Shown here piece after piece: positions 16,029-26,279 of a stretch of DNA of 64,000 nt. Below the pieces are notes generated by a model. The model saw only the letters and a list, made by a program, of their open reading frames with translations, was not told the origin of the DNA and ran no database searches. A program made the position numbers and the translations under genes. Source of the DNA: Pantoea sp. Mb-10 (GTDB lineage Bacteria; Pseudomonadota; Gammaproteobacteria; Enterobacterales; Enterobacteriaceae). Where the stretch lies: the NCBI RefSeq assembly GCF_021272205.1, contig NZ_JAJSDX010000003.1:186001-250000 (forward strand), written 5' to 3'. How positions within the stretch are numbered: position 1 is the first letter of the stretch; each line of letters begins with the position of its first letter.

Positions 16029-17180
16029 ATGGCTAAACACCTTTTTACATCTGAGTCCGTATCAGAAGGACATCCTGATAAAATCGCTGACCAAATTTCC
16101 GATGCCGTGCTGGACGCAATCCTGGAACAGGATCCCAAAGCGCGCGTGGCCTGCGAAACTTACGTGAAAACCGGGATGGTGTTGGTAGGCGGTGAAATCA
16201 CCACCAGCGCATGGGTTGATATCGAAGAGATCACCCGTAATACCGTGCGTGAGATCGGCTATGTTCATTCCGATATGGGCTTCGATGCCAACTCGTGCGC
16301 CGTACTGAGCGCTATCGGTAAACAGTCTCCCGACATTAATCAGGGCGTTGACCGTACCGATCCGCTGGAGCAAGGCGCAGGCGACCAAGGTTTGATGTTT
16401 GGCTACGCCACCAATGAAACCGACGTGTTGATGCCTGCTCCCGTGACCTATGCGCACCGTCTGGTGCAGCGCCAGGCCGAAGTGCGTAAGAACGGCACGC
16501 TGCCGTGGCTGCGCCCGGATGCGAAAAGCCAGATCACTTTCCAGTATGACGGTGGAAAAATTGTCGGTATCGATGCCGTCGTGCTGTCTACCCAGCATGC
16601 AGAAGAAATTTCTCAGGCCGATCTGCGCGAAGCGGTGATGGAAGAGATCATCAAACCGGTACTGCCCACAGAGTGGATCAACGCCAGCACCAAATACCAT
16701 ATCAACCCAACCGGTCGTTTTGTGATTGGCGGCCCGATGGGCGACTGCGGCCTGACCGGACGTAAAATCATCGTTGATACCTACGGCGGCATGGCGCGTC
16801 ACGGCGGCGGCGCTTTCTCCGGTAAAGATCCGTCCAAAGTGGACCGCTCAGCGGCCTATGCAGCGCGCTATGTGGCAAAAAACATCGTGGCGGCTGGCCT
16901 GGCCGATCGCTGCGAAATCCAGGTCTCCTACGCAATTGGCGTGGCAGAGCCGACCTCCATCATGGTGGAAACCTTCGGCACCGAGAAAGTATCAACCGAA
17001 CAGTTGACGCTGCTGGTGCGTGAATTCTTCGACCTGCGCCCTTACGGTCTGATCCAGATGATGGATTTGCTGAAGCCGATCTATAAAGAAACGGCCGCTT
17101 ACGGTCACTTCGGTCGCGAACACTTCCCATGGGAACAAACCGATAAAGCGCAGCAGCTGCGCGAGGCTGCGGGCCTGTAA
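16029..17180 (+). CDS. metK: S-adenosylmethionine synthetase MetK
   Basis: 383 residues (E. coli 384). Makes S-adenosylmethionine from methionine and ATP in the cytosol. The N-terminal [17 protein letters not shown]/metal motif and the GGGAFSGKD phosphate-binding loop are intact, and the C-terminal HFGRE region is present. AAGGT lies upstream of the ATG. It is monocistronic, with a strong terminator after the stop, and divergent from speA. Its product feeds rsmE and trmB (methyl transfer) and radical-SAM HemW in this window, and spermidine synthesis elsewhere. Probably repressed by MetJ through the boxes near 15,864. Confidence 0.99.
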   Translation: MAKHLFTSESVSEGHPDKIADQISDAVLDAILEQDPKARVACETYVKTGMVLVGGEITTSAWVDIEEITRNTVREIGYVHSDMGFDANSCAVLSAIGKQSPDINQGVDRTDPLEQGAGDQGLMFGYATNETDVLMPAPVTYAHRLVQRQAEVRKNGTLPWLRPDAKSQITFQYDGGKIVGIDAVVLSTQHAEEISQADLREAVMEEIIKPVLPTEWINASTKYHINPTGRFVIGGPMGDCGLTGRKIIVDTYGGMARHGGGAFSGKDPSKVDRSAAYAARYVAKNIVAAGLADRCEIQVSYAIGVAEPTSIMVETFGTEKVSTEQLTLLVREFFDLRPYGLIQMMDLLKPIYKETAAYGHFGREHFPWEQTDKAQQLREAAGL

Positions 17181-17201
17181 TCGTCCCCGCCTGCCCGACA
17201 C

Positions 17202-17228
17202 GCCCGCTCTGAGAGCGGGCTTTTTTTT
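17202..17228 (+). terminator. Rho-independent terminator of metK
   Basis: Stem GCCCGCTC / GAGCGGGC with a 3-base loop, followed by eight T residues. Confidence 0.93.
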
Positions 17229-17350
17229 GTCCCTACTCCGCCCCATCACTCGTCTTGCTGCTCACTTTGCGCCCTTTTGTGCCTTTTGCCAGGCGGCCCA
17301 GGCGCTTTTTATTTCGTTGTCTACACTGTTAGCACTGCATTGCTAACAAT

Positions 17351-17366
17351 ATGTTAACGATTACAT
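17351..17366. promoter_or_regulatory. Upstream GalR/GalS-type operator
   Basis: ATGTTAACGATTACAT matches 9 of the 12 fixed positions of the GalR/GalS consensus GTGnAAnCGnTTnCAC. Its centre is about 203 bp upstream of the better site, so looping between the two is possible. Confidence 0.45.
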
Positions 17367-17553
17367 TTTGAAATCCTTTTATTATCTGAAATTTAGAGAT
17401 TTTTCAGCGTAGTTATTCTTATTAAAATGCGTTATTTTCAGCGTCGTCTGATAGCCGGTATGAAGAGCGATGTCAGAAACTTAAAGATAGCTATACCTTA
17501 CTGGTTTGAACCCTATTTTGGGCGGGAAATGCTGGATTGCAGGGTTTCAGCGT

Positions 17554-17569
17554 GTGTAACCGATTACAC
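17554..17569. promoter_or_regulatory. GalR/GalS operator of galP
   Basis: GTGTAACCGATTACAC matches every fixed position of the GalR/GalS consensus and lies 83 bp before the galP start codon. E. coli galP is under GalR/GalS control. Confidence 0.8.
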
Positions 17570-17572
17570 TAG

Positions 17573-17588
17573 CGTGATCGTACTCACT
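17573..17588. promoter_or_regulatory. CRP-like half-site pair upstream of galP
   Basis: CGTGA-N6-TCACT, one mismatch per half-site from TGTGA-N6-TCACA, directly next to the GalR operator. Catabolite control of galP is expected from family knowledge; the site is inferred. Confidence 0.45.
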
Positions 17589-17651
17589 TTTTTCCGCTGA
17601 CGGGTTTCATAACATTGATAACAACAATGATGGATAAACTTCGGAGGCACA

Positions 17652-19046
17652 ATGCCTGGTAATACTCACAAAAGCAGAACCTCAAACAAGATGATGACCT
17701 TGTTTGTCTGCTTCTTAGCGGCCCTGGCTGGCCTGCTGTTTGGTCTGGATATCGGCGTCATTGCCGGTGCCCTGCCCTTCATCGCCAAGGATTTTAACGT
17801 CACCGCGCATCAGCAAGAGTGGATCGTCAGCTCCATGATGTTCGGTGCCGCGATCGGCGCTGTCGGCAGCGGCTGGATGTCGTCGCACCTGGGCCGTAAA
17901 AAGAGCCTGATGGCGGGCGCTATCCTGTTTGTTATTGGTTCGCTTTGGTCGGCGATGGCCCCTAACCCGGAAATGCTGATTGCCGCGCGCGTGGTGCTTG
18001 GCCTGGCCGTAGGCGTTGCGTCGTACACTGCTCCTCTCTATCTTTCTGAAATCGCGCCGGAAAAGATTCGCGGCAGCATGATTTCGCTGTATCAGCTGAT
18101 GATTACCATTGGCATTTTGGCCGCTTACCTGTCTGACACCGCGTTCAGCGATGCCGGTGCGTGGCGCTGGATGCTCGGTATCATCACTATTCCGGCCGTG
18201 CTGCTGCTGGTGGGCGTGTTCTTCCTGCCTAACAGCCCGCGCTGGCTGGCGGCAAAGGGCGATTTCCGCAGCGCGCAGCGCGTGCTGGATCGCCTGCGTG
18301 ATACCAGCGAGCAGGCGAAACGCGAGCTGGACGAAATCCGCGAAAGCCTGAAGGTGAAACAGTCTGGCTGGCAGCTGTTCCAGGGCAACAGCAACTTCCG
18401 CCGCGCGGTCTATCTGGGCGTGCTGTTGCAGGTAATGCAGCAGTTCACCGGCATGAACGTCATTATGTATTACGCGCCGAAAATCTTTGAAATCGCGGGC
18501 TTCGCGAACACCACCCAGCAGATGTGGGGCACGGTGATTGTGGGTCTGGTGAACGTGTTGGCCACCTTTATTGCCATTGGCCTGGTGGATCGCTGGGGCC
18601 GTAAACCGACACTGGTGCTGGGCTTCATTGTGATGGCTGCCGGTATGGGCGTGCTGGGCACCATGTTGCACATGGGTATTCACACGCCGTCTGCGCAGTA
18701 CTTCGCGATTGCCATGCTGCTGATGTTTATCGTGGGCTTTGCAATGTCAGCCGGTCCGCTGATCTGGGTGCTGTGCTCCGAGATCCAGCCGCTGAAAGGC
18801 CGCGACTTCGGCATTACGGTCTCCACGGCCACCAACTGGATTGCCAACATGATCGTCGGTGCGACCTTCTTAACCATGCTGAATACGCTGGGCAATGCGC
18901 CGACCTTCTGGGTTTATGCCGGTCTGAACGTCTTCTTTATTCTGCTGACGCTGGCGCTGATCCCAGAGACCAAAAACGTCTCGCTGGAGCACATTGAGCG
19001 CAACCTGATGCAGGGTAAAAAACTGCGTGATATCGGTCAGCAGTAA
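17652..19046 (+). CDS. galP: Galactose:proton symporter GalP
   Basis: 464 residues, 12 predicted membrane helices, major facilitator superfamily, sugar porter family. Closely similar to E. coli GalP throughout: [16 protein letters not shown] in helix 1, the GRKKS loop between helices 2 and 3, PESPR-type signature as [19 protein letters not shown] in helix 7, and the PETK-type end ([10 protein letters not shown]). Imports galactose, and glucose to some extent, with protons. GGAGG lies 9 nt before the ATG. Upstream operators point to GalR/GalS and cAMP-CRP control. Monocistronic with its own terminator. Confidence 0.97.
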   Translation: MPGNTHKSRTSNKMMTLFVCFLAALAGLLFGLDIGVIAGALPFIAKDFNVTAHQQEWIVSSMMFGAAIGAVGSGWMSSHLGRKKSLMAGAILFVIGSLWSAMAPNPEMLIAARVVLGLAVGVASYTAPLYLSEIAPEKIRGSMISLYQLMITIGILAAYLSDTAFSDAGAWRWMLGIITIPAVLLLVGVFFLPNSPRWLAAKGDFRSAQRVLDRLRDTSEQAKRELDEIRESLKVKQSGWQLFQGNSNFRRAVYLGVLLQVMQQFTGMNVIMYYAPKIFEIAGFANTTQQMWGTVIVGLVNVLATFIAIGLVDRWGRKPTLVLGFIVMAAGMGVLGTMLHMGIHTPSAQYFAIAMLLMFIVGFAMSAGPLIWVLCSEIQPLKGRDFGITVSTATNWIANMIVGATFLTMLNTLGNAPTFWVYAGLNVFFILLTLALIPETKNVSLEHIERNLMQGKKLRDIGQQ

Positions 19047-19063
19047 ACGCTCGCTTCTCTCTC

Positions 19064-19092
19064 AAGGCTGCCCTCGGGCGGCCTTTTTTTTT
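19064..19092 (+). terminator. Rho-independent terminator of galP
   Basis: 10-bp stem (AAGGCTGCCC / GGGCGGCCTT, one G-T wobble) with a 2-base tip, followed by nine T residues. Confidence 0.9.
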
Positions 19093-19141
19093 GCCCTAAG
19101 CCCGCTTGAATGATGGTCGCCAATTTTTTATGCTGCCCGCC

Positions 19142-19654
19142 ATGAAAACACCTCGCCTGCCGATTGCGCTGCAACAAGACGTTATGCGCTCCCTGCGCCA
19201 CTTTTTACAACTGGCCAGTGAGCGGCTGGCGCGCACCTTTGATGAGCCGCTGCTGACCTATCAACAGCGCGGCACGGCAGCGGGCACGGCATGGTTGGAA
19301 AAGTGGGAAATCCGCCTAAACCCGCTGCTGTTACAGGAGAACCCCCGCGCGTTTGTTGAAGAGGTGGTGCCGCACGAGCTGGCGCACCTGCTGGTGTGGA
19401 AACTCTACGGCCGCGTGCCGCCGCACGGCAAGGAGTGGAAATGGATGATGGAGAGCGTGTTGGGCGTACCGGCGCGGCGCACCCACACTTTTGCCCTCAC
19501 CTCGGTGCGCAGCAATACCTTCCCTTACCGCTGTGACTGCCAGCAACATCAGCTTACGGTGCGGCGTCATAATCGCGTGGTGCGGGGCGAGAGCGAATAT
19601 CGCTGCGTTCACTGCGGCACACGCCTACAGCCCGGTGAATTCGCCGCCCGTTAG
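19142..19654 (+). CDS. sprT: SprT-family zinc metalloprotease-like protein
   Basis: 170 residues. Starts at MKTPRLPIA like E. coli SprT; an in-frame upstream ATG (19,106) would add 12 unrelated residues. A zincin motif HELAH with a downstream HGKEW supplies metal ligands and the catalytic glutamate. A C-terminal zinc ribbon (CDC ... CVHC) follows. Related to the protease domain of eukaryotic Spartan, which degrades DNA-protein crosslinks; the bacterial role is poorly defined. Lies between galP and endA as in E. coli. Confidence 0.93.
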   Translation: MKTPRLPIALQQDVMRSLRHFLQLASERLARTFDEPLLTYQQRGTAAGTAWLEKWEIRLNPLLLQENPRAFVEEVVPHELAHLLVWKLYGRVPPHGKEWKWMMESVLGVPARRTHTFALTSVRSNTFPYRCDCQQHQLTVRRHNRVVRGESEYRCVHCGTRLQPGEFAAR

Positions 19655-19729
19655 CGTCTGAATCTGATTCCCCGCTGGCGCCGCTTCTGTTACCCTGCCG
19701 CCCTTTTCCGCTTTGGGTAAATTTGGAAT

Positions 19730-20437
19730 ATGTCTCGCAAAACGCTGTTATTACTCTCCTTATTACTGGCGCCGCTGAGCGCATTCAGCCTTGATCCTAC
19801 GTCGTATCATCAGAACAATTTTCAGCAGGCCAAAACCTTTGCTGCGGCGATCAACGCGGATGCACCCGGTGATTTTTATTGCGGCTGTAAAATCACCTGG
19901 CACGGTAAAAAAGGCGTGCCGGATCTCAATAGCTGCGGTTATACCGTGCGTAAAAACGCCAATCGCGCCGAGCGGATTGAGTGGGAGCATGTGATGCCAG
20001 CGTGGGAGTTTGGCCATCAGCGGCAGTGCTGGCAGAACGGCGGTCGTAAAAATTGCACCAAAGACGCCGACTATCGCCGTATTGAGAGCGATCTCCATAA
20101 CCTGCAACCCGCCGTTGGCGAAGTAAACGGCGACCGCAATAACTTCCCGTACAGCCAGTGGAACGGCGGCGAGCAGCCGTATGGCCAGTGCAGCATGAAA
20201 GTGGACTTTAAAGAGAAGCTGGCGCAGCCGCCCGAGCGCGCGCGTGGCATCATCGCCCGCACCTATTTCTATATGCGCGACCAGTACCATCTGCGCCTGT
20301 CACGTCAGCAAACGCAGCTCTTTACCGTGTGGGATAAACAGTACCCGGTGACGCCGTGGGAGTGCGAACGAGACAATCGCATTGCGCGAGTACAGGGAAA
20401 TCATAACCCTTACGTACAACAGGCTTGCCAGCGCTAA
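19730..20437 (+). CDS. endA: Periplasmic endonuclease I
   Basis: 235 residues, the same length as E. coli EndA. An N-terminal signal peptide ([20 protein letters not shown], then LDPTS) sends it to the periplasm, where it cleaves double-stranded DNA. The His-Me-finger-type region [13 protein letters not shown] and the downstream [18 protein letters not shown] are intact, as are several cysteines expected for disulfides. Followed by rsmE in the conserved order. Confidence 0.97.
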   Translation: MSRKTLLLLSLLLAPLSAFSLDPTSYHQNNFQQAKTFAAAINADAPGDFYCGCKITWHGKKGVPDLNSCGYTVRKNANRAERIEWEHVMPAWEFGHQRQCWQNGGRKNCTKDADYRRIESDLHNLQPAVGEVNGDRNNFPYSQWNGGEQPYGQCSMKVDFKEKLAQPPERARGIIARTYFYMRDQYHLRLSRQQTQLFTVWDKQYPVTPWECERDNRIARVQGNHNPYVQQACQR

Positions 20438-20469
20438 ATGCCCTACCTACACTAGCTTTTTTTGATTGC

Positions 20470-20489
20470 GCCGTGCCCGCTGGCACGGC
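20470..20489. other. GC-rich hairpin in the endA-rsmE gap
   Basis: Perfect 8-bp stem (GCCGTGCC / GGCACGGC) with a 4-base loop, 20 bp before the rsmE start. The T-run lies before, not after, the stem on the plus strand, so it is not a standard terminator. It may affect rsmE translation or RNA stability. Confidence 0.35.
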
Positions 20490-20509
20490 CTAACGCTGGC
20501 AGGAACCGC

Positions 20510-21241
20510 ATGCGTATACCTCGCATTTATCACCCCGACCCCCTCGACGTTGACCGTGAAATCTTGCTGGATGAAGATGCCGCTAACCACGTTGGGCGCG
20601 TGCTGCGCATGACGGCGGGGCAGCATATTGAACTGTTTGATGGCAGTAATCTGACTTTTCAGGCGGAAATCACCCAGTCTGATAAAAAGCGTGTAAAAGT
20701 AAGGGTGCTGGCGAGTCAGCCTGACGATCGCGAATCGCCGCTGCACCTTCATCTCGGTCAGGTGATGTCGCGCGGCGAGAAGATGGAATTTACCATTCAG
20801 AAGTCGATCGAGCTGGGCGTGAATGTTATTACGCCGCTGTTTTCTGAGCGCTGCGGCGTCAAGCTGGATGCGGAGCGCCTGGCAAAGAAAATTCAGCAGT
20901 GGCAGAAAATTGCCATTGCCGCCTGCGAGCAGTGCGGTCGTAATCGCGTGCCAGAAATTCGTGACGCCATGACGCTGGAAGCCTGGTGTGCGGAACCGGA
21001 GAGCGGGCTTAAGCTGAATTTGCACCCGCGCGCCAGTCACAGCATCAACACGCTCGCGCAGCCGGTCTCACGGGTGCGCCTGCTGATTGGCCCCGAGGGC
21101 GGATTGTCAGCAGATGAAATTGCCATGACCGCGCAGCAACACTTTACCGACATCCTGCTGGGACCGCGCGTGCTGCGCACGGAAACCACCGCGCTCACCG
21201 CCATTACGGCACTTCAGGTGAGGTTTGGCGACCTCGGTTAA
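20510..21241 (+). CDS. rsmE: 16S rRNA m3U1498 methyltransferase RsmE
   Basis: 243 residues, equal to E. coli RsmE. SPOUT-family methyltransferase that methylates N3 of uridine 1498 in 16S rRNA using S-adenosylmethionine. The SPOUT knot motifs [10 protein letters not shown] and [12 protein letters not shown] are present at the C-terminus, and an N-terminal PUA-like domain precedes them. The start MRIPRIYHP at 20,510 matches E. coli and has AGGA upstream; the longer upstream frame is not supported. Confidence 0.97.
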   Translation: MRIPRIYHPDPLDVDREILLDEDAANHVGRVLRMTAGQHIELFDGSNLTFQAEITQSDKKRVKVRVLASQPDDRESPLHLHLGQVMSRGEKMEFTIQKSIELGVNVITPLFSERCGVKLDAERLAKKIQQWQKIAIAACEQCGRNRVPEIRDAMTLEAWCAEPESGLKLNLHPRASHSINTLAQPVSRVRLLIGPEGGLSADEIAMTAQQHFTDILLGPRVLRTETTALTAITALQVRFGDLG

Positions 21242-21336
21242 GCGATAATTTTTGGCGCGTATCCCCCCGCGCCGATTCAACAGCCTGACGCTTTCATACG
21301 AAACGGGACGGCTGACTTCCCCTTGAGGAGAGAATA

Positions 21337-22281
21337 ATGATTAAGCTTGGCATCGTGATGGACCCTATTTCGTCCATCAATATTAAAAAAGACTCCAGCT
21401 TCGCCATGTTGCTGGAAGCACAGCGCCGCGGTTACGAAATTCACTACATGGAGATGGGCGACCTCTCGCTGCGCGGCGGCGTCACCTACGCCCGCACGCG
21501 TCTGCTGAGCGTGGAACAGAATTATGACAGCTGGTATACGTTTGGCAGCGAACAGGAAATTGCGCTGGCCGATCTCAACGTGGTGCTCATGCGCAAAGAT
21601 CCGCCGTTTGATACCGAGTTCATTTATGCCACCTATCTGCTGGAGCGCGCCGAAGAGCAAGGCACGCTGATTGTTAACAAACCGCAAAGCCTGCGCGACT
21701 GTAACGAAAAGCTCTACACCGCATGGTTCGCCGATTTAACGCCGGATACGCTGGTGACGCGTAATAAAGAGAAGCTGCGTGCCTTCTGGCAAGAGCACGG
21801 TGATGTGATTTTGAAGCCGCTGGATGGCATGGGCGGCGCCTCCATCTTCCGCGTTAAGCAGGATGATGCCAACTTTGGCGTGATCAGCGAAACCTTAACC
21901 AATCACGGCCAGTATTTCTGCATGGCGCAGAACTACCTGCCGGCGATTAAAGAAGGCGACAAGCGCGTACTGGTGGTGGACGGTGAGCCGGTGCCTTACT
22001 GCCTGGCGCGTATTCCGCAGGGCGGCGAGACGCGTGGCAACCTTGCGGCCGGCGGACGCGGCGAAGCACGTCCGCTGAGCGAGAGCGACTGGGAAATCGC
22101 CCGTCGCGTTGGGCCTACGCTTAAAGCCAAAGGGCTAATTTTTGTCGGCCTCGACATCATCGGTGATAAACTGACTGAAGTTAACGTGACCAGCCCAACC
22201 TGCATACGTGAAATTGAAGCGGCCTTCCCCGTTTCCATTACCGGTATGCTCATGGACGCAATTGAGAAACGTTTGGGCTGA
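21337..22281 (+). CDS. gshB: Glutathione synthetase
   Basis: 314 residues. ATP-grasp ligase joining gamma-glutamylcysteine and glycine to make glutathione. Conserved stretches include the N-terminal MIKLGIVMDPI, PLDGMGGASIF in the ATP-grasp fold and TEVNVTSPTC near the C-terminus. GAGGAGA lies just upstream of the ATG. It follows rsmE and precedes yqgE-ruvX as in E. coli. Confidence 0.98.
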   Translation: MIKLGIVMDPISSINIKKDSSFAMLLEAQRRGYEIHYMEMGDLSLRGGVTYARTRLLSVEQNYDSWYTFGSEQEIALADLNVVLMRKDPPFDTEFIYATYLLERAEEQGTLIVNKPQSLRDCNEKLYTAWFADLTPDTLVTRNKEKLRAFWQEHGDVILKPLDGMGGASIFRVKQDDANFGVISETLTNHGQYFCMAQNYLPAIKEGDKRVLVVDGEPVPYCLARIPQGGETRGNLAAGGRGEARPLSESDWEIARRVGPTLKAKGLIFVGLDIIGDKLTEVNVTSPTCIREIEAAFPVSITGMLMDAIEKRLG

Positions 22282-22316
22282 GACAAGTTCTGGCGCACAA
22301 GCGCAGTAAACCACCC

Positions 22317-22352
22317 AAAACCGGCGTTGCGGCGGTAATGCCGGTTACTTTT
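22317..22352 (+). terminator. Possible terminator between gshB and yqgE
   Basis: AACCGGC / GCCGGTT stem of 7 bp with a 14-base loop, preceded by an A-run and followed by ACTTTTGG. The T-run is short, so termination may be partial. Confidence 0.4.
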
Positions 22353-22367
22353 GGTATATGAGTGATA

Positions 22368-22931
22368 ATGAATTTACAGCACCATTTTTTGATTGCGATG
22401 CCGTCGCTGCAAGATCCGCTCTTCAAACGCTCGGTGGTGTATATCTGCGAGCACAACGAAGAGGGTGCCATGGGGTTGATTATCAATAAGCCCATGGAAA
22501 ACCTGACGGTAGAAGGTATTCTCAAGAAGCTTAAAATCACTGCCACCGAACGTGACCCCGCCATCAAGCTGGATAAACCGGTATTTGCCGGCGGACCACT
22601 GGCGGAAGATCGGGGCTTTATCCTGCACTCCGCGCAGTGCGTCTATGCCTCAAGTATTCGCATTTCCGAGAGTACAGTCATCACCACGTCCCGCGATGTA
22701 CTGGAAGCCATTGGCACCCGTGCGCAGCCTGAAAGCGTGTTTGTTGCGCTGGGCTACTGCGCGTGGGAGAAAGACCAGCTGGAGAGCGAACTGCTGGAAA
22801 ACGCCTGGCTTACCACGCCCGCTAATACGGATATTCTGTTTAAAACGCCTATCGCCGACCGCTGGCGCGAAGCGGCGCGCAGTTTAGGGATTGATATTCA
22901 TAACCTAACCAGCGATGCAGGACACGCCTGA
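22368..22931 (+). CDS. yqgE: YqgE/AlgH family protein
   Basis: 187 residues, equal to E. coli YqgE. DUF179 family (YqgE/AlgH), with a compact fold and no known catalytic activity. Conserved motifs are the N-terminal [14 protein letters not shown] and [13 protein letters not shown]. The start at 22,368 was chosen over a GTG six bases upstream by alignment. Its stop overlaps the ruvX start by one base (TGATG), which implies translational coupling with ruvX. Confidence 0.95.
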   Translation: MNLQHHFLIAMPSLQDPLFKRSVVYICEHNEEGAMGLIINKPMENLTVEGILKKLKITATERDPAIKLDKPVFAGGPLAEDRGFILHSAQCVYASSIRISESTVITTSRDVLEAIGTRAQPESVFVALGYCAWEKDQLESELLENAWLTTPANTDILFKTPIADRWREAARSLGIDIHNLTSDAGHA

Positions 22932-23347
22932 TGAGCAGCGACACCCTGCTGGGGTTTGACTTCGGCACCAAAAGCATCGGCGTCGCCGTGGGGCAGCAGC
23001 TCACCGGAACCGCGCGCGCGCTCGCGGCACTGAAAGCACAGGATGGTACGCCCGACTGGCTGCTGATCGAGAAGCTGCTCAACGAGTGGCAACCCGATTA
23101 CGTGGTCGTGGGATTGCCGCTTAACATGGATGGCACCGAGCAGCCGCTTACCGCACGCGCGCGAAAATTTGCCAATCGCCTGCACGGCCGCTTTGGCGTT
23201 CGGGTCGAGTTGCAGGATGAGCGCCTCAGCACGGTGGAAGCACGCGCCGGGCTGTTTGCACGCGGCGGCTATCGGGCATTGCAGAAAGGCCAGGTAGACT
23301 CGCAATCGGCGGTCATTATCCTGGAAGATTGGTTCGAAAACCACTGA
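22931..23347 (+). CDS. ruvX: Holliday junction resolvase-like protein RuvX (YqgF)
   Basis: 138 residues. RNase H-like fold with the N-terminal [14 protein letters not shown] and the conserved DERLSTVEA and [12 protein letters not shown] segments carrying acidic active-site residues. In E. coli the protein is essential and takes part in pre-16S rRNA 5'-end processing; its former name reflects a proposed resolvase role. Translationally coupled to yqgE and convergent with yggR. Confidence 0.96.
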   Translation: MSSDTLLGFDFGTKSIGVAVGQQLTGTARALAALKAQDGTPDWLLIEKLLNEWQPDYVVVGLPLNMDGTEQPLTARARKFANRLHGRFGVRVELQDERLSTVEARAGLFARGGYRALQKGQVDSQSAVIILEDWFENH

Positions 23348-23381
23348 CGCCCTTTTGCTCCGTGTTGCAGGCGCGCCTGGC

Positions 23382-24374
23382 TCAGATTAGGCCGGCGTCA
23401 CGCCGTGCCTGCTCGCTCTGCGCAAAGGTCTGCATACCCGCCTGCGCACCGGTTTGTAACACGCCAGGCAGCTGATGCATTTTCCCTTCGCGGATCAAAT
23501 TCGCCACCGCAGGTGTGGCGATCAGCAGTTCATACACCCCAATCCGCCCACCGCGCCGCGCCGCAACCAGCCGCTGGGCCAGCACCGCTTTTAGGCTGCT
23601 TGCCAGCTGGGTGCGCACCAGGTTCTTCTCCTCGGCGGGAAACACATCCACCAAGCGATCCACCGCTTGTGCCGCGCCGCGCGTGTGCAGCGTCGCCAAT
23701 ACCAGATGGCCGGTCTCTGCCGCAGTAAGCGCCAGACGAATGGTTTCGCTGTCGCGTAGTTCGCCCAGCAAAATCACATCCGGATCTTCGCGCAGCGCCG
23801 CCTTTAATCCTTGCTGGAAGGACGCGCAGTGTGTGCCCACTTCTCGCTGCTGAATCAGCGAACGCTGGCTGTGGTGGACAAACTCAATGGGATCTTCCAG
23901 CGTGATGATGTGACGCGCATGATGCTGATTCAGGCTGGCCACCAGCGCCGCCAGCGTGGTGGATTTGCCGCTGCCGGTGGCACCGACAATCAGCATTAAT
24001 CCGCTCTCTTGCTGCGTCAGCACTGGCACCGCCGGCGGCAGATGCAGGGTATCGAGTGCGGGCGGGTCGCAGGCGATCACACGCAGCGCCAGCGAGAGCC
24101 CGTGGCGCTGCTTAAAAAGATTAGCGCGCAGGCGCGTGCCGTGCGCGAGCGTCAAGGCGAAATCTACGTGACCACAAGCCTCCAGCGTATCCTGCTGCGC
24201 GTGCGTTAAGTGCTGTTGGCTAAACTGCTCCAGCCACGCTATGGACAGTGTTCGAGCGTCGGGTAGCGGCTCCAGCACGCCCTGTCGCCGCCAGTGGGGC
24301 AAAAGTCCGCTGCAGAGGTGCAGATCGGCAGCGTTATGCTTTACACTAAGGGCCACTATGTCATCCAACTCCAT
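23382..24374 (-). CDS. yggR: PilT-like type IV pilus ATPase family protein YggR
   Basis: 330 residues. VirB11/PilT-type secretion ATPase with Walker A GATGSGKST, an Asp box (LEDPIEF), Walker B (VILLGELRD) and a His box (LATLHTRGAA). It resembles E. coli YggR across its length. In species with type IV pili PilT drives pilus retraction; no pilus gene lies nearby, so the role here is unknown. Sits on the opposite strand between ruvX and yggS, as in E. coli. Confidence 0.93.
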   Translation of the reverse strand: MELDDIVALSVKHNAADLHLCSGLLPHWRRQGVLEPLPDARTLSIAWLEQFSQQHLTHAQQDTLEACGHVDFALTLAHGTRLRANLFKQRHGLSLALRVIACDPPALDTLHLPPAVPVLTQQESGLMLIVGATGSGKSTTLAALVASLNQHHARHIITLEDPIEFVHHSQRSLIQQREVGTHCASFQQGLKAALREDPDVILLGELRDSETIRLALTAAETGHLVLATLHTRGAAQAVDRLVDVFPAEEKNLVRTQLASSLKAVLAQRLVAARRGGRIGVYELLIATPAVANLIREGKMHQLPGVLQTGAQAGMQTFAQSEQARRDAGLI

Positions 24375-24390
24375 TTAGTTTCTCCTGACT

Positions 24391-25083
24391 ATGACTTCCA
24401 TTGAGCACAACTTACAGCAGGTGCGCGAACGTATCGCCGCGGCGGCTAAACGCTGCGGCCGTGCGCCAGAAGAAATTACGTTACTTGCAGTGAGCAAAAC
24501 CAAACCTGTGAGCGCGATTCACGAGGCGGTTGCTGCCGGGCAGCGGGCCTTTGGTGAAAACTACGTGCAGGAAGGCGTAGAAAAAGTCACTGCGCTGGCC
24601 AATCGCCCAGACCTGCAATGGCACTTTATTGGCCCATTGCAATCCAATAAAAGTCGGCTGGTGGCCGAGCACTTCGCCTGGTGCCATACCGTGGATCGCG
24701 ACCGTATCGCGCAGCGACTCAACGATCAGCGCCCCGGCGAGTTACCGCCGCTTAACGTGCTCATTCAGGTAAATATCAGTGACGAAAACAGCAAATCTGG
24801 CATCATGCTGGAGGCCATTTCTCCGCTGGCACAGCTGATCGCCACGCTGCCGCGTCTGCGCCTGCGCGGCCTGATGGCGATTCCGGCACCGGAGCAGGAT
24901 TACGCGCGTCAGCTGGCGGTGTGTCAGCGAATGGCGGACGCCTTTTATGCGCTACAGCGGGCGTATCCTGACGTCGATACGCTTTCTCTGGGAATGAGCG
25001 ACGATATGGACGCGGCCATCGCCGCAGGCAGCACCATGGTGCGCATTGGCACCGCCGTATTTGGCGCGCGCAATTACGCGTGA
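24391..25083 (+). CDS. yggS: Pyridoxal phosphate homeostasis protein YggS
   Basis: 230 residues. Fold-type III PLP-binding protein (alanine racemase N-terminal-like barrel). The PLP lysine sits in LLAVSKTKP, and the GRLM-like loop and C-terminal LSLGMSDDMDAAI phosphate-binding region are intact. It carries PLP and maintains vitamin B6 and amino-acid balance; no enzyme activity is known. Followed 27 bp later by yggT, the usual partner. Confidence 0.97.
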   Translation: MTSIEHNLQQVRERIAAAAKRCGRAPEEITLLAVSKTKPVSAIHEAVAAGQRAFGENYVQEGVEKVTALANRPDLQWHFIGPLQSNKSRLVAEHFAWCHTVDRDRIAQRLNDQRPGELPPLNVLIQVNISDENSKSGIMLEAISPLAQLIATLPRLRLRGLMAIPAPEQDYARQLAVCQRMADAFYALQRAYPDVDTLSLGMSDDMDAAIAAGSTMVRIGTAVFGARNYA

Positions 25084-25110
25084 CCTTCACAACAATAATT
25101 GAGGAACTCC

Positions 25111-25665
25111 ATGTTAACACTGACGTTTTTAGTCAAAACGCTGATTGACCTGTACGTGATGGTACTGCTGCTGCGCGTCTGGATGCAGTGGGCGCGCTGT
25201 GACTTCTACAATCCCCTGTCGCAGTTTGTGGTGAAAATTACCCAACCGATTATTAAACCGCTGCGCCGCGTATTACCTGCGCTGGGGCCAATTGATACGG
25301 CATCGCTGCTGCTGGCCTTTGTCCTCACGACGCTCAAATACCCGATTTTGCTGCTGATCCAGGTCGGCGTTTTCTCGGTGGATCCCACCAACCTACTGGT
25401 TGGGCTCTTGTCACTCCTCAAGTCCGCCGGTTATCTGGTGTTCTGGGCGATCATTATCCGCTCGCTGATGAGCTGGATCAGCCAGGGTCGCGGCGCGATG
25501 GATGCCGTATTGATTCAACTGACCGAACCGCTGATGGCGCCGATTCGCCGCATCCTGCCCGCCATGGGCGGCATCGATTTCTCGGCGATGATCGTCATTC
25601 TGGTGCTTTACGCGCTGAACTTCCTCGGCATGGATCTGTTCCCCGGCCTTTGGTATCTGCTGTAA
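25111..25665 (+). CDS. yggT: YggT-family inner-membrane protein
   Basis: 184 residues with two YGGT repeats, each with hydrophobic helices and a conserved QWxxCDxxNP-type or SWISQGRGAMD segment followed by PIRRILPAMGGIDFS. In E. coli the family has been linked to osmotic shock tolerance. The start ATG at 25,111 has GAGG 7 nt upstream; a TTG 12 bases earlier is less likely. E. coli yggU, normally next, is missing: rdgB starts 20 bp later. Confidence 0.93.
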   Translation: MLTLTFLVKTLIDLYVMVLLLRVWMQWARCDFYNPLSQFVVKITQPIIKPLRRVLPALGPIDTASLLLAFVLTTLKYPILLLIQVGVFSVDPTNLLVGLLSLLKSAGYLVFWAIIIRSLMSWISQGRGAMDAVLIQLTEPLMAPIRRILPAMGGIDFSAMIVILVLYALNFLGMDLFPGLWYLL

Positions 25666-25685
25666 TTCTTTGATTTGGATGTGTT

Positions 25686-26279
25686 ATGCAAAACGTTGTT
25701 CTCGCCACCGGTAACCCGGGTAAAGTCCGCGAACTGGCCGATCTGTTAACAGAGTTCGGCCTCACTATTGTGGCGCAGACTGAACTGGGCGTGGCGTCGG
25801 CCGATGAAACCGGCCTGACCTTTATTGAAAACGCGCTGATCAAAGCGCGCCACGCGGCACAGGTCACTGGCCTGCCCGCCATTGCCGATGATTCTGGCCT
25901 GGCGGTTGACGCACTGGGCGGCGCGCCCGGCATCTATTCCGCGCGCTATGCGGGTGAGGACGCCAGCGACGCGCAGAACCTTGAGAAGCTGTTGCACGCG
26001 CTGGAAAATGTGCCGGACGGCCAGCGCCAGGCGCAGTTTCACTGCGTGCTGGTGTATCTGCGCCACGCGGAAGATCCCACGCCGCTGGTGTTTCACGGCA
26101 GCTGGGCGGGGGAAATCACCCGCGCGGCCGCCGGTGAAGGCGGCTTTGGATATGACCCGATTTTTTACGTGCCTGAATTGGGGAAAACGGCCGCAGAGCT
26201 GACGAAAGCAGAAAAGCGCGCCGTTTCTCACCGTGGAAAAGCATTGACGCTGTTGCTGGAAGCGATGCGCAATGCCTGA
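25686..26279 (+). CDS. rdgB: XTP/dITP diphosphatase RdgB
   Basis: 197 residues. HAM1-family pyrophosphatase that removes non-canonical purine nucleotides (dITP, XTP) before they enter DNA. The N-terminal [26 protein letters not shown] and C-terminal GFGYDPIF and SHRGKAL motifs are all present. Its end overlaps hemW by 8 bases, indicating co-translation. Confidence 0.98.
   Translation: MQNVVLATGNPGKVRELADLLTEFGLTIVAQTELGVASADETGLTFIENALIKARHAAQVTGLPAIADDSGLAVDALGGAPGIYSARYAGEDASDAQNLEKLLHALENVPDGQRQAQFHCVLVYLRHAEDPTPLVFHGSWAGEITRAAAGEGGFGYDPIFYVPELGKTAAELTKAEKRAVSHRGKALTLLLEAMRNA

Larger units (their letters stand above)
17229..17651. other. galP control region
   Basis: 423 bp between the metK terminator and galP. 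It contains two GalR/GalS-type operators and a CRP-like site, listed separately. Otherwise AT-rich and without genes. Confidence 0.6.
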
